DNA of 64,000 nucleotides from Acididesulfobacillus acetoxydans (lineage in GTDB: Bacteria; Bacillota; Desulfitobacteriia; Desulfitobacteriales; Desulfitobacteriaceae), in NCBI RefSeq assembly GCF_902729405.1, contig NZ_LR746496.1, positions 1,736,001 to 1,800,000 on the forward strand. The letters are read 5' to 3'. The first letter of the stretch is position 1, and the number at the start of each line of letters is the position of its first letter. The notes beneath the pieces were generated by a model, which saw only the letters and a list, made by a program, of their open reading frames with translations, did not search any database and was not told where the DNA came from. A program made the position numbers and the translations under genes. Of the stretch, positions 6,946 to 16,472 are shown in pieces.

Positions 6946-9335
6946 CGCTAGTGATGGAAGGAAGAAGCGAAGGAGCGATGAGGGAAGCGGGCTATCGTTA
7001 TGTGGGCCACTCCCCAGATCGTCAAGAGGCCCTAGAGAAGGTAACGGGACGGGCTCGGTATGTCCATGACATGGAACTTCCAGGTATGCTTTATGCCAAA
7101 ATGCTGCATTCTCCCTATGCTCATGCTGAAATTCTCTCCCTTGATGTGTCCGAAGCTAAAGCCTTGCCTGGGGTAAAAGCGGTGCTCACTGGCAGGGAGC
7201 TTCCGTATCTGCTGGGACTCTACATGGTGGATAAACCGATTTTGGCCCAGCATAAGGTCCGTTATCAGGGGGAACCTGTGGCCGCGGTGGCCGCTGTCGA
7301 TACCAGGACGGCCGCGAAGGCCTTGTCCCTGATTAAGGTTGAGTACCAGCCGCTTCCTGCCGTCTTGTCGGTGGAAGAGGCTTTGACAGGTGGGGTTTTG
7401 GTTCATGAGGATATCAACACCCTGGATTACGTCAAAGGGGTATTTTTCCCCCAACCCAACTCTAACATTGCTAGTTGGCACAAAACCATTAAAGGAGACA
7501 TTCAAAAAGGATTCGCCCAAGCGGAACTTACCATTGAGAACGAATGGCGCCTGCCCCAGGTTGCCCATGTTCCTTTGGAGACGCATGTCGTGATTGTTCA
7601 GGCGGATCCTTATTCGCCTAAAGTCAAGATTTGGTCTTCGTCCCAGTCTCCTTTTGCGGTGCGGAATCTGTTGGCTAAGGCCTTCGGCATTTCCCGGGGG
7701 GATATTACCGTAGTTGTGCCATATATCGGTGGAGGATTTGGCGGCAAGGCCGGGATTCATTTGGAACCGCTGGGTGTCGTGCTCTCGCGGGTTTGTCAGG
7801 GCCGTCCGGTAAAGATTCAGGCGACGCGGGAAGAGGAATTCAATCAATTGCCGACCCGGGAAGGGTTGAGAGGAAGAGTTAAAACCGGAGTGACTAAAGA
7901 CGGTAAGATCGTTGCCGAGGAAATCTATTTTGACTGGGACGGTGGTGCCTATGCGGACTACTCCGTTAATGTAGGCCGGGCCGCCGGGTATGCCGGCGCA
8001 GGTCCCTATGAAATTCCCAATATTGAATTGCATTCACGGACGCTCTATACCAACAAGGTATTTGGGACGGCCTATCGCGGCTTTGGCCATCTGGAAACGC
8101 ATTGGGTTATTGAACGGCAAATGGACTTGGCGGCGCAGGCTTTGGAGATGGATCCCTATGAGTTTCGAATGAAGAATCTTCTCAGGGAGGGTGCAACCAC
8201 GATCACGGGTGAAAAAATAACCGCTCATTCGGGGTGCGTGGATCAATGTCTGGAAGCGGTGGCGAAAGAGATTGCCTGGACCGGATACCAAAGCGCTGCG
8301 GAGCGGGAGAAAGCTTTCAAGACCGGCAAGGTGAGAGGTAAAGGCTTGGCTGTGCTGCATAAAGCTCCGGCGATGCCGCCTAACACGTCAACATCGGCGA
8401 TTATGCAGATGGATGAGGATGGGACCGTGCGTCTTTTGTTAGGTGCCATTGACATGGGGCAAGGGGCTTACACGACTATGGCTCAGATTGCGGCGGAAGT
8501 CCTGGATATGCCGCTGGAGAAAGTGAAAGTCATCTGGGAAAACGATACGGACAAAAATCCCTATGACTGGCAAACCGTGGCTTCGAAATATACCTTTATG
8601 GGAGGGAATGCCGTTATTCGCTGCGCTCAGGATCTTTTGCGCCAGATGAAAGAAGTGGCGGCCTGTGTGCTGCGCTGTCCCGTGGATGAATTGACGCATG
8701 GAAATGAGAGGATCCGCCATATTCAGCATCAAGATAAAGCCATTGCTTTTAAGGATCTGGCTTTGGGCTATGCCTATCAAAACGGAACGGGAATCGGGGG
8801 TCCGCTGATTGGCAGGGGAGTTTATATGGCAGAGGGTTTGACGAATCTGGACCCGGCGACAGGCCAAGGGTTGCCTGCCTTGGATTGGACGTACGGGGCG
8901 CATGGGGCTGAGATCGAAATCGACGTGGAGACCGGAGAGATCCATGTGCTTAAAATTGCCTCCGCCTTCGATGTTGGACAGGTGATCAACCGCAAGCTGG
9001 CCGTAGGACAAGTCGTGGGCGGGGTGATTCAGGGATTAGGCTCGGCCCTGATCGAAGGGTACAAATACAGCCCGGAGGGGCGGTTGCTGAATCCGTCTTT
9101 TACCGATAACAAGATTCCGACAGCCAAAGATATCCCAGATCGCGTCGTGCCAATTTTCATTGAGAATCCGCAACGTGACGGGCCTTTTGGGGCCAGGGGG
9201 GTGGGGGAACATCCCATGATTTCCGTGCCTTCCGTGCTGGCGAACGCGGTTTATGACGCTCTGGGGGTGAATTTCTACGAGCTTCCCCTCTCTCCGGAAC
9301 GGATTGTGTCGGGCTTGGCGCGTCAAAAAGAGTAA
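6942..9335 (+). CDS. Molybdopterin-binding catalytic subunit of a xanthine-dehydrogenase-family hydroxylase
   Basis: Large catalytic subunit (797 aa), which hydroxylates an N-heterocycle or aldehyde with water as oxygen source. Family motifs: the small domain at residues ~25-150, IGGGFGGKAGIH (~265), AYRGFGHLET (~370), IDMGQGAYTTM (~505) and GARGVGEHPM near 750, which carries the presumed catalytic glutamate. AYRGFG occurs across xanthine, CO, nicotinate and aldehyde enzymes, so the substrate is open. Context (cytosine deaminase, uracil permease, no allantoin genes) makes a pyrimidine such as uracil as likely as xanthine (inference). Confidence 0.9.
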   Translation: MTLVMEGRSEGAMREAGYRYVGHSPDRQEALEKVTGRARYVHDMELPGMLYAKMLHSPYAHAEILSLDVSEAKALPGVKAVLTGRELPYLLGLYMVDKPILAQHKVRYQGEPVAAVAAVDTRTAAKALSLIKVEYQPLPAVLSVEEALTGGVLVHEDINTLDYVKGVFFPQPNSNIASWHKTIKGDIQKGFAQAELTIENEWRLPQVAHVPLETHVVIVQADPYSPKVKIWSSSQSPFAVRNLLAKAFGISRGDITVVVPYIGGGFGGKAGIHLEPLGVVLSRVCQGRPVKIQATREEEFNQLPTREGLRGRVKTGVTKDGKIVAEEIYFDWDGGAYADYSVNVGRAAGYAGAGPYEIPNIELHSRTLYTNKVFGTAYRGFGHLETHWVIERQMDLAAQALEMDPYEFRMKNLLREGATTITGEKITAHSGCVDQCLEAVAKEIAWTGYQSAAEREKAFKTGKVRGKGLAVLHKAPAMPPNTSTSAIMQMDEDGTVRLLLGAIDMGQGAYTTMAQIAAEVLDMPLEKVKVIWENDTDKNPYDWQTVASKYTFMGGNAVIRCAQDLLRQMKEVAACVLRCPVDELTHGNERIRHIQHQDKAIAFKDLALGYAYQNGTGIGGPLIGRGVYMAEGLTNLDPATGQGLPALDWTYGAHGAEIEIDVETGEIHVLKIASAFDVGQVINRKLAVGQVVGGVIQGLGSALIEGYKYSPEGRLLNPSFTDNKIPTAKDIPDRVVPIFIENPQRDGPFGARGVGEHPMISVPSVLANAVYDALGVNFYELPLSPERIVSGLARQKE

Positions 9336-9348
9336 TGGGGAAAGAGGA

Positions 9349-10338
9349 ATGGTTGTGGTACAAGGGAAAGTTTGGGGTCGGGATTTTGCTCGACGCATCC
9401 GGGAAGAGGAGTTTGCAGTTCACAGTGTCTTTCAGAGCGTGTGCAATCTCCAGGCGGATCCGTCACAGCCCTTGTTGAGCCTAGTCAATAGAGCAGAAGC
9501 TCTGGCTCCCAATGCTTTGCTTGTAGAGGGGAGTTTGTTTCGTAAAGTTTGCCGAGTGGGGGAAAAGGTTCAGTTCTGGTCCCAAATCCTGATGAGCGGG
9601 GAGTATAGGGTGGATTGCCGGGGGGTGGCAGAGGAGGAACTTCAGGCTCCACTGCAACGCCAAGGCCAATCGCAGACCCAACTCCAACGTCAATTCCAAT
9701 CCCAATTCCGGTTAACTCCCCCCCGAAGCGGTCCGGCGGCACTGCAGGCGGTGGAGACTTGGCTGGAGATTCACTTTCCGGGTTTCCGGGCTGAATACAG
9801 TCCGCTGAGGCAGAGCCTGAGGAAGGCCCTGTTGAGGGAAGATGCGTCTCTACTGCATAACGTTTTAAGTAGGTTGATCGGTTCGGGTCCCGGATTAACG
9901 CCGGCCGGAGATGATTTCGCGGCAGGGGTGCTGTTAGCCTACACCCGGGGAATTCGTGCGGCGGCGTCCAAGGAAGGGTTGTCTCCTGTCAACAGTTCTA
10001 AAGCGGAGGTACCCGCAGTTACTGGGTGCCAAGAAGGGTTGTTACCCGGCGTTATCAGCGCTGGGCGCCGGGAGGGATTCTTCGCCGACATAGTCGGGAT
10101 CGCGCAGGCTTTACTGCCCTTGACGAATGCGATCAGCCAGACGATGCTGGTCTACGCCGTGCGGGGAGAAGGGGCTCTGTATGTCACGGGGGTCGTGGAC
10201 GGAATTTACGGCAATGCCGGAGATGTTGTCGCCGCGGCAGCAAAGCTGAGCCGTATTGGAGCATCATCCGGGCGTTACTTGCTAGCGGGCGTGCTATTAG
10301 GCTGCGAGGTCTATCAGACGAGATTCTCAAAATTTTAA
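9349..10338 (+). CDS. allH: DUF2877 protein, AllH/YlbF-type subunit of oxamate carbamoyltransferase
   Basis: About 329 aa. The signature GSGPGLTPAGDDFAAGVLLA near residue 185 identifies DUF2877. In E. coli the equivalent (YlbF/AllH) forms, with FdrA/AllF and YlbE/AllG, the three-part oxamate carbamoyltransferase, and here the three genes are adjacent. Residues ~102-122 are an unusual Q-rich insert (QRQGQSQTQLQRQFQSQF) coded by an imperfect repeat of CAA-TTC-CAA units. Start uncertain between ATG 9349 and GTG 9355, because GAGG lies immediately before the ATG. Confidence 0.8.
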   Translation: MVVVQGKVWGRDFARRIREEEFAVHSVFQSVCNLQADPSQPLLSLVNRAEALAPNALLVEGSLFRKVCRVGEKVQFWSQILMSGEYRVDCRGVAEEELQAPLQRQGQSQTQLQRQFQSQFRLTPPRSGPAALQAVETWLEIHFPGFRAEYSPLRQSLRKALLREDASLLHNVLSRLIGSGPGLTPAGDDFAAGVLLAYTRGIRAAASKEGLSPVNSSKAEVPAVTGCQEGLLPGVISAGRREGFFADIVGIAQALLPLTNAISQTMLVYAVRGEGALYVTGVVDGIYGNAGDVVAAAAKLSRIGASSGRYLLAGVLLGCEVYQTRFSKF

Positions 10339-10359
10339 TAAAGGGGGTAGGCGCAGGAT

Positions 10360-11910
10360 ATGAAAGAGAAAATCATCGTTCAGGCCAATCGTTATGCGGA
10401 TTCAGTAACCCTGATGCTGGTCTCCCAGAGGGTTCAGCAGCTGCCTGGAATTGAAGCGGCGTTAGTGGGGATGGGTAGCCCCTTGAACCTGGATGTGCTG
10501 CAAACTCTGGATTTTCAGGAAGAAATCAGCGCCGGAGCCAATGATTTGATCATTGCTCTGCGCGGGAGGGATGACGATGCCGTCCAGAACGCGTTGGATC
10601 AGATGGAGGCTCTGATGCGGGTGCAGGGAACTTCCAGTTCCGGTCAGGCCGAGGAGCGGCCCAAGTCATTGGTTCAGGCTTTAGCCAAGCAAAAGGGCAA
10701 TTTGGCTTTGATCTCTGTCCCGGGGGTTTACGCGCCCAGGGAGGCCCGCAAGGCTTTGGAACAAAATCTTCATGTGATGTTGTTCAGCGACAATGTCTCC
10801 CTGGCAGACGAGGTTGAACTAAAGAAACTGGCGCACAGCCGGGAGCTTTTGCTCATGGGACCTGACTGCGGCACCGCAATCCTGAACGGGGTGCCGCTGG
10901 CGTTTGCCAATGTGGTGCGCAGGGGTGTAATTGGCATCGTGGCCGCTTCGGGAACCGGGGCGCAAGAGGTCAGCGTTCAGATTGACCGGATGGGTCAAGG
11001 AGTGTCCCAAGCGATTGGCACGGGTGGGCGTGATCTGCACGAGGCTGTGGGTGGGATCATGATGCTGGATGGGATTGAGGCGCTGCGACAGGATCCGGAG
11101 ACCAAGGTTATCGTGGTCGTCTCCAAACCCGCGGCCCCGGCTGTCGCGGCTAAAGTCCTTAGGGCTTTGTCAGAGAGCGGAAAACCCTCGGTGCTCTGCG
11201 TGATCGAGTCGAAGGGAGGGATCCGGGGGAATGCAGAGGTGACGGTTGCCCGTAATTTGCTGGAAACGGCTCAAAAGGCGGTGCAGTTGGCCGGGGGAGC
11301 AGCGATTCCCCAAAAGTCCGCCGACCAGGCGGAAATTTATGGATTTGCTTCAGCTTTGCGTCCTGAGCAAAAATATGTGCGCGGTCTTTTTTCCGGAGGG
11401 ACGCTTTGCGATGAGGCGATGGCAATACTGAGCGAGAAATTGGGGCTTATATATTCTTATGGCCCACTCGATCCGGCGGGTCAGTTGCCCGATCCGAATA
11501 AATCCTTCCAAAACACGGTGCTGGATCTGGGTGATGATTTTTTTACCGTCGGCCGGCCCCATCCGATGATCGATTTAACGTTGCGTAAACAAAGGATAAT
11601 AGAAGAGGCCAAGGATCCGGAAGTTGCGGTTATCTTGCTAGATGTCGTTTTGGGATACGGCGCTCACCCGGATCCGGCCGGCGAGTTGGTGCCTGTGCTG
11701 GTTGAGGCCCGGGGGAAAGCGGCGGGAGGCAGCGGAGGCAGTGTCGTGTTTGTCGCCTATGTCTGCGGAACGGCCGGGGATCCTCAAGATTACAACAAAC
11801 AGGTTAAGGCTCTGCAAGAAGCGGGTGTCAGAGTCTTTGCCTCAAACGTCGAAGCGGCAGAGTTTACAGCGGGAATCTTGGAGGCAGCACAGGGAGGTGG
11901 ACAACGATGA
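10360..11910 (+). CDS. fdrA: FdrA/AllF, acyl-CoA-synthetase-like subunit of oxamate carbamoyltransferase
   Basis: 516 aa, normal for FdrA. Rossmann-type CoA-ligase folds like succinyl-CoA synthetase: VPGVYAPREARKAL near 130, LLLMGPDCGTAILNGVPLAF near 165-185 and VGIVAASGTGAQEVSVQ-like sequence near 195-210. With the neighbouring AllH and AllG types it should catalyse phosphorolysis of an N-carbamoyl amide (oxalurate in E. coli) to carbamoyl phosphate. Overlaps the next gene by 4 bases (ATGA). The true substrate here is inferred, since no allantoin genes are nearby. Confidence 0.88.
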   Translation: MKEKIIVQANRYADSVTLMLVSQRVQQLPGIEAALVGMGSPLNLDVLQTLDFQEEISAGANDLIIALRGRDDDAVQNALDQMEALMRVQGTSSSGQAEERPKSLVQALAKQKGNLALISVPGVYAPREARKALEQNLHVMLFSDNVSLADEVELKKLAHSRELLLMGPDCGTAILNGVPLAFANVVRRGVIGIVAASGTGAQEVSVQIDRMGQGVSQAIGTGGRDLHEAVGGIMMLDGIEALRQDPETKVIVVVSKPAAPAVAAKVLRALSESGKPSVLCVIESKGGIRGNAEVTVARNLLETAQKAVQLAGGAAIPQKSADQAEIYGFASALRPEQKYVRGLFSGGTLCDEAMAILSEKLGLIYSYGPLDPAGQLPDPNKSFQNTVLDLGDDFFTVGRPHPMIDLTLRKQRIIEEAKDPEVAVILLDVVLGYGAHPDPAGELVPVLVEARGKAAGGSGGSVVFVAYVCGTAGDPQDYNKQVKALQEAGVRVFASNVEAAEFTAGILEAAQGGGQR

Positions 11911-13316
11911 GCATCCGGGATTTGTTTGCGACAGAGCTGGCGGTGATCAACCTTGGGATTCCGTCCTTTTATGACGATCTTTTACGCCAGGGACTGCCGG
12001 TGCTTCAAGTTGACTGGAAGCCCCCGGCCGGAGGAGATCCGGAAATGGTCGCCGCCTTGGAAAAATTGGAAACCGTGCGGGACAAAGTTGAGGCAGGGAA
12101 CCGGGAAGCTTTCCGGCGCTTGAGTGAAGCCCATCCCTATTTAGAGGGAATCGGAACGGCCCGTGATCTTATCCCAGGGCTGGGGGAACATATGTTGTTG
12201 CATGCCGGGCCGCCCATCTCTTGGGAACATATGAGCGGACCGGTGCGGGGTGCGGTCATCGGGGCTATTCTCTATGAGGGCTGGGCCCAGTCGGCGGAAG
12301 ATGCGGAGAAAATGGCCTCCTCCGGGGGGATTGCCTTCAGCCCCGCCCATGAACACAACGCCGTCGGTCCGATGGCCGGCATCGTATCTCCGTCTATGCC
12401 TGTCTTTATCATCCATAACCGCACCCATGGCAATTATGCGTACTGTACTCTTAACGAAGGCTTGGGCAAGGTTTTGCGTTTTGGAGCGTTTGGCGCTGAT
12501 GTCCTGGAGCGGTTGAAATGGATGGCGGAAGAGCTGGCTCCGGCCTTGAAAAAAGCTCTCGAACTCTCCGAAGGCATTGATCTCAAGGGCCTGATGGCGC
12601 AAATGCTGCACATGGGAGATGAGGGGCACAACCGAAATAAATCTGGGACGTCTTTGTTTTTCAGGATCATCGCGCCTTTGCTGCTGAAAGCGGACCTTGA
12701 GCCCCAAACGGTACGGCGGTGTCTGGAGTTTATCGACAGCAATGACCACTTTTTCTTAAATCTCTCCATGCCGGCCTGCAAGGCGATGCTCGATGCGGCG
12801 GCCGGGGTCGAATATAGCACCCTAGTCACGGCGATGACCCGAAATGGGACGGATTTTGGCCTACGGGTTGCCGGAACGGGGAGTCGCTGGTTTACCGCTC
12901 CGGCCAACTATGTGGAAGGACTTCTCTTTCCCGGGTTTACGGCACAAGATGCCAACCCAGATCTAGGCGACAGCGCGATTACGGAAACATGCGGCTTGGG
13001 AGGGTTTGCTATGGCCGCGGCCCCGGCTATTGTGCAGTTTGTGGGCGGGACGGCGTCCATGGCCTTGGAGTTCAGTCATTTGATGTATCAGATAACTTAC
13101 GGCGAAAATGCCGTCTTCACGATTCCAGCCTTGAACTTCCGGGGCACGGCGACGGGGATTGACGTGCGCCAAGTGGTCGAGTTGGGAGTGCTGCCGGTCA
13201 TCAATACCGGTATTGCCCACCGTGAGGCCGGGGTCGGCCAGGTCGGAGCGGGTCTGGTGAGGCCTCCCATGGCCTGTTTTGAAAAAGCCTTATCTGCTTT
13301 AGCGGAAACTATTTGA
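11907..13316 (+). CDS. allG: YlbE/AllG (DUF1116) subunit of oxamate carbamoyltransferase
   Basis: 469 aa, full length for DUF1116. Recognisable blocks are LQVDWKPPAGGDPEM near residue 35, the HMSGPVRGAVIGAILYEGWA region near 107 and HNRTHGNYAYCTLNEGLGKV near 170. Begins inside the fdrA stop codon, so expression is coupled. It follows the fixed pairing fdrA-ylbE known from E. coli. A 67-base gap follows before the cyclase gene, with an AAGGAG site for that gene. Confidence 0.88.
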   Translation: MSIRDLFATELAVINLGIPSFYDDLLRQGLPVLQVDWKPPAGGDPEMVAALEKLETVRDKVEAGNREAFRRLSEAHPYLEGIGTARDLIPGLGEHMLLHAGPPISWEHMSGPVRGAVIGAILYEGWAQSAEDAEKMASSGGIAFSPAHEHNAVGPMAGIVSPSMPVFIIHNRTHGNYAYCTLNEGLGKVLRFGAFGADVLERLKWMAEELAPALKKALELSEGIDLKGLMAQMLHMGDEGHNRNKSGTSLFFRIIAPLLLKADLEPQTVRRCLEFIDSNDHFFLNLSMPACKAMLDAAAGVEYSTLVTAMTRNGTDFGLRVAGTGSRWFTAPANYVEGLLFPGFTAQDANPDLGDSAITETCGLGGFAMAAAPAIVQFVGGTASMALEFSHLMYQITYGENAVFTIPALNFRGTATGIDVRQVVELGVLPVINTGIAHREAGVGQVGAGLVRPPMACFEKALSALAETI

Positions 13317-13383
13317 AAACGTCTGCATGAACAAAGCAAGCCGTGTAAGCTAAACACTATTATAAAATTAAGGAGTGGTTATC

Positions 13384-14169
13384 ATGCTTAAACACTGGGA
13401 TCAAGTACAAATGTATGACCTGACGCAGAAACTGAGCCACCTGACCCCGCCTTGGCCGACGTACGAGCCTCTGCAAATCAAATTTTTCAAACGTCTTAGC
13501 TCCAACGGTGCCAATGGGCAGGTGATTACCACATCCAACCATGTGGGCACTCATTTGGACGGCTCGCTCCATTTTTGTACGCACGGTCGGGATATTGCGG
13601 CGATTCCCCTGGAGGATTTGATTGGAGAAGCTGTCGTGGTCGACCTGAGTGACATCGCTGAGGATTACGGAATTTACACATCCCAGGATATTATGAAGAG
13701 GGTCGAAGTCAAAAAGAGGGATATCTTGCTCATCAACACAGGCTATCATAAATATGGCTGGGACCAGCCTGAGGCGGACGAAGTGCGTTATATGGTGAAG
13801 CATCCGGGGCCGACGAAGGAATTTTCGGCCTGGTGCCGACAAATGGAATTCAAGTGGGTCGGGGTGGATTGCGGTTCTGCGGACCATCCGATGAATACGA
13901 AAATTAGAGAATGGGCACCGCGTGAAGCCAGGGAGTGTGAGGCTTACTTTCAGGAGAAATATGGCAAATCCCTTGATGACATTTTTCCGCCACAGGATTA
14001 TCAGCTGATGCACGTTGATCTTTTCCCGTACAACATCATTCATGCCGAGAATTTAGGGGGAGAAATCGATAAAGTGTTGAATAAACGCCTGATCGCGGGT
14101 TGTTACCCGTGGCGTTTTGAAGGCGGAGAGTCTTCGATCTGTCGGATCGTCGCTTATGATGAAAAGTAA
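13384..14169 (+). CDS. Cyclase/kynurenine-formamidase-family metal hydrolase
   Basis: 261 aa member of the cyclase (isatin hydrolase / kynurenine formamidase) family, which hydrolyses N-formyl groups or cyclic amides. The metal-binding HxGTHxD..H motif is intact (SNHVGTHLDGSLHF near residue 55). Later blocks match family layout, with DILLINTGYHKYGW near 115 and VGVDCGSADHPMNT near 160. AAGGAG lies 8 bases before the ATG. Placed between the OXTCase-type genes and carbamate kinase; its last 11 bases overlap the kinase start. A role in opening an oxidised pyrimidine ring is attractive but unproven. Confidence 0.85.
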   Translation: MLKHWDQVQMYDLTQKLSHLTPPWPTYEPLQIKFFKRLSSNGANGQVITTSNHVGTHLDGSLHFCTHGRDIAAIPLEDLIGEAVVVDLSDIAEDYGIYTSQDIMKRVEVKKRDILLINTGYHKYGWDQPEADEVRYMVKHPGPTKEFSAWCRQMEFKWVGVDCGSADHPMNTKIREWAPREARECEAYFQEKYGKSLDDIFPPQDYQLMHVDLFPYNIIHAENLGGEIDKVLNKRLIAGCYPWRFEGGESSICRIVAYDEK

Positions 14170-15112
14170 GGCACAGCAAACGTTGGTCTTGGCATTTGGC
14201 GGGAATGCTATTACAAAAGAAGGACAGAAAGGAAGCTTCAGCGAGCAACTGGAAAATATTGAAGCAAGCTGCCGCCAAATTACCGGTTTAGCCTTGGCGG
14301 GGCATCATATGGTAATTACCCACGGGAATGGTCCCCAAGTTGGAAGTTTGCTTATCAAAAACGAGCTGGCTAAGGATATCGTTCCCCCGATGCCCTTGGA
14401 TGTCTGTGGAGCGAATACTCAGGGATCACTTGGCTATGCTATCGTGCAGACGCTGCAAAACATGCTGCGCAAGTCCGGAAATCCTCGTGAACTGGTCGCC
14501 CTCATGACCCGGAGCGTGGTGGATCCGGCGGATCCGGCGTTTCAGAATCCGACGAAGCCTGTAGGCCCGTTCTTTACGCGGGAACAAGCGGAAGAACTGA
14601 TCCGGCTGTATGCTTACCATATGCGGGAGGACAGCGGTCGGGGATGGCGGCGGGTGGTGCCCTCGCCGCGTCCGGTAGCAATTCTGGAGCGAAGCGTGAT
14701 TCAAGGACTGGTGGAAAACGGTGTCATCGTGGTAGCTGTCGGGGGTGGCGGCATACCGGTGAGTGATAAGGAGGGAAGATATATCGGGATCGAGGCCGTG
14801 ATCGACAAGGATCTGGCGGCTGAAAGATTGGCTCAGGATATTAAGGCAGATGTTTTCGCGATTTTGACAGGAGTGCGTAAGGTCTGTCTGGATTACAGGA
14901 AACCGGGTCAAAAGGATCTTGATGTTCTGCGCGCTTCCGAGGCCACGGAATATTTGGCCCAAGGACAATTTCCTTCCGGAAGCATGGGACCTAAAATCGA
15001 GGCGGCTGTGCATTTCGTCGAACACAGCGGCAATCCGGTGATTATCACCGACTTTGAGCATGTTCAGGCGGCTTTAAACGGTCAGGACGGAACAAGGATT
15101 ATACCTGATTAG
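14159..15112 (+). CDS. arcC: Carbamate kinase
   Basis: Transfers phosphate from carbamoyl phosphate to ADP, giving ATP, ammonia and CO2. About 317 aa, typical. Motifs: FGGNAITKEGQKGSF at the N-terminus, THGNGPQVGSLLIKNE near 55, AVGGGGIPVS near 200 and SMGPKIEAAVHFVE near 280. An ATG one codon upstream (14156) is equally possible. Overlaps the cyclase gene. Next to FdrA-type proteins this is the AllK role: harvesting the carbamoyl phosphate they release as ATP. Confidence 0.93.
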   Translation: MKSKAQQTLVLAFGGNAITKEGQKGSFSEQLENIEASCRQITGLALAGHHMVITHGNGPQVGSLLIKNELAKDIVPPMPLDVCGANTQGSLGYAIVQTLQNMLRKSGNPRELVALMTRSVVDPADPAFQNPTKPVGPFFTREQAEELIRLYAYHMREDSGRGWRRVVPSPRPVAILERSVIQGLVENGVIVVAVGGGGIPVSDKEGRYIGIEAVIDKDLAAERLAQDIKADVFAILTGVRKVCLDYRKPGQKDLDVLRASEATEYLAQGQFPSGSMGPKIEAAVHFVEHSGNPVIITDFEHVQAALNGQDGTRIIPD

Positions 15113-15136
15113 AAGAAAAGACGGAGGTTATGAATC

Positions 15137-15610
15137 ATGCTGGATGCCATACTCAAACGTCATAGTGTCAGAGAATTTCGCAGAGATAGTCTTTCTCCCG
15201 AGGTCTTGACGGAATTGATCGAGGCTATGCGCCTTGCTCCGTCGGCTAATAACATCCAACCCTGGAAGTTCATCATTGTGACCGGAACGAATCGGGCCAA
15301 AGTTGCCGGGGCCTGTGTTCAAGAATTTGTGGCCGAGGCCCCAGCTCTAGTCATAGCTTTATCTGAAGAGAGTCGCGACGATTACAATTTAGCCTTTGCC
15401 GTATCCCATCTTTTATTAGAAGCGGCGGCGAGAGGGTTTGGCACGTGTGTGGTACGTTCTTTTGCGGAGGATCAAGTGAAAGAGGTGTTAGATATACCGA
15501 CGAACTACCATGTTTTCGCCGTCATACCGGTGGGTTACGCGCGGGAAAACATGGATAGCTCGCATGACCGCAAGGGTTTAGCGTCCATTTTGAGTTGGGA
15601 AACATTTTAG
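15137..15610 (+). CDS. Nitroreductase-family flavoprotein
   Basis: 157 aa FMN protein of the nitroreductase family, on the short side. The N-terminal IlKRHSVREFRRDSL-type motif and RLAPSANNIQPWKFIIV near residue 35 are the usual FMN contacts; AAARGFGTCVVRSF follows near 95. GGAGG lies 9 bases before the start. In the same operon 24 bases after carbamate kinase. Substrate unknown; family members reduce nitro groups, quinones, enones or flavins. Confidence 0.85.
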   Translation: MLDAILKRHSVREFRRDSLSPEVLTELIEAMRLAPSANNIQPWKFIIVTGTNRAKVAGACVQEFVAEAPALVIALSEESRDDYNLAFAVSHLLLEAAARGFGTCVVRSFAEDQVKEVLDIPTNYHVFAVIPVGYARENMDSSHDRKGLASILSWETF

Positions 15611-15724
15611 TGCGGCCTTGTTTGCGGTTTAACAGAGTGTTCCGCAGAATACTCGTTAAGCAGAATGCTCGTTAAATAGAAGCAGCTAAAATTACATGAT
15701 TGAACTTGAGAGGAGAATGTAAAA

Positions 15725-16408
15725 ATGGCAGTATTGGACAAAATGGAAGCTCAATTGCGACCGGTGGAAACCCCTATGGTCCCTTATCCCGCGAAGTACA
15801 TTACCCAAGCTTCAGGGGAAAAGTTAGTGGTTCATCAATTGAGCCGGGACGATGTCCCTCACTTGCTGAAAGCGATCCAGCCTTTGACCACGGTGGAAAA
15901 GGATTTCTACGATGTGGTGGCCTGCCGGGTGGTGTCCGAGCTCGTGGGCTGGCTGCGCTACCGGGTGAAAGACGAGTACTGTTTGCTCGGCACCGTGAAC
16001 GGCGAGATTGTGGGCATGGTAAACGGACGGATGCTGACGGAAAAAATCGGTATGTCATATCACACCTTGGCGATTAGGCAGGGCTTGCGCCTGGGGGCTC
16101 AGTTATTTGCCGCCAAAATGGAATATCACATGGATTTTCTTAAACAGGATGAAGTGTGGGTGGTGGCAGAAAGCCCTAACGGTTTTAAGCGCTGGATGAT
16201 CGAGTACGAACTTGAACCGCGTTTTGAGCAATGGCATGAACTGGGGGGAGTTCCGACCTACGTATTGACCCGTAAACTATGGGAAAAGCACAAAGCCGCA
16301 AAATGCGGCGGTCGGCGTCCGGTGCCGGAGGAGCTGATGGCTGTGGCCAAACAGATGATTCTTCCGTCCACATACGGCCAGATCCCAGGTTATCGGAGAG
16401 AAGCGTAA
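15725..16408 (+). CDS. Probable GNAT-like protein of unknown role
   Basis: 227 aa. The middle (DEYCLLGTVNGEIVGMVNGR near residue 80-100) has the beta4-beta5 look of a GNAT acetyltransferase, followed by AIRQGLRLGAQLFAAKMEYH, which would be the acetyl-CoA-binding helix. The characteristic R/Q-x-x-G-x-G/A is only approximate (RQGLRLGAQ), so enzymatic activity is uncertain. Preceded by AGGAGA. It sits between the nitroreductase and thiolase-like genes on the same strand and probably belongs to the same transcription unit after a 114-base gap. No specific function recognised. Confidence 0.55.
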   Translation: MAVLDKMEAQLRPVETPMVPYPAKYITQASGEKLVVHQLSRDDVPHLLKAIQPLTTVEKDFYDVVACRVVSELVGWLRYRVKDEYCLLGTVNGEIVGMVNGRMLTEKIGMSYHTLAIRQGLRLGAQLFAAKMEYHMDFLKQDEVWVVAESPNGFKRWMIEYELEPRFEQWHELGGVPTYVLTRKLWEKHKAAKCGGRRPVPEELMAVAKQMILPSTYGQIPGYRREA

Positions 16409-16472
16409 AAAGGGGAGAACGGCGAAAAGAAGGGTACGGAGAAGGGGAGAGTGGTGAGGAGGGATGACGGCG

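Noticed and set aside
7032-8033. Long minus-strand frame opposite the Mo subunit
   Set aside because: Antisense shadow of a well-conserved gene; codon pattern and similarity belong to the plus strand.
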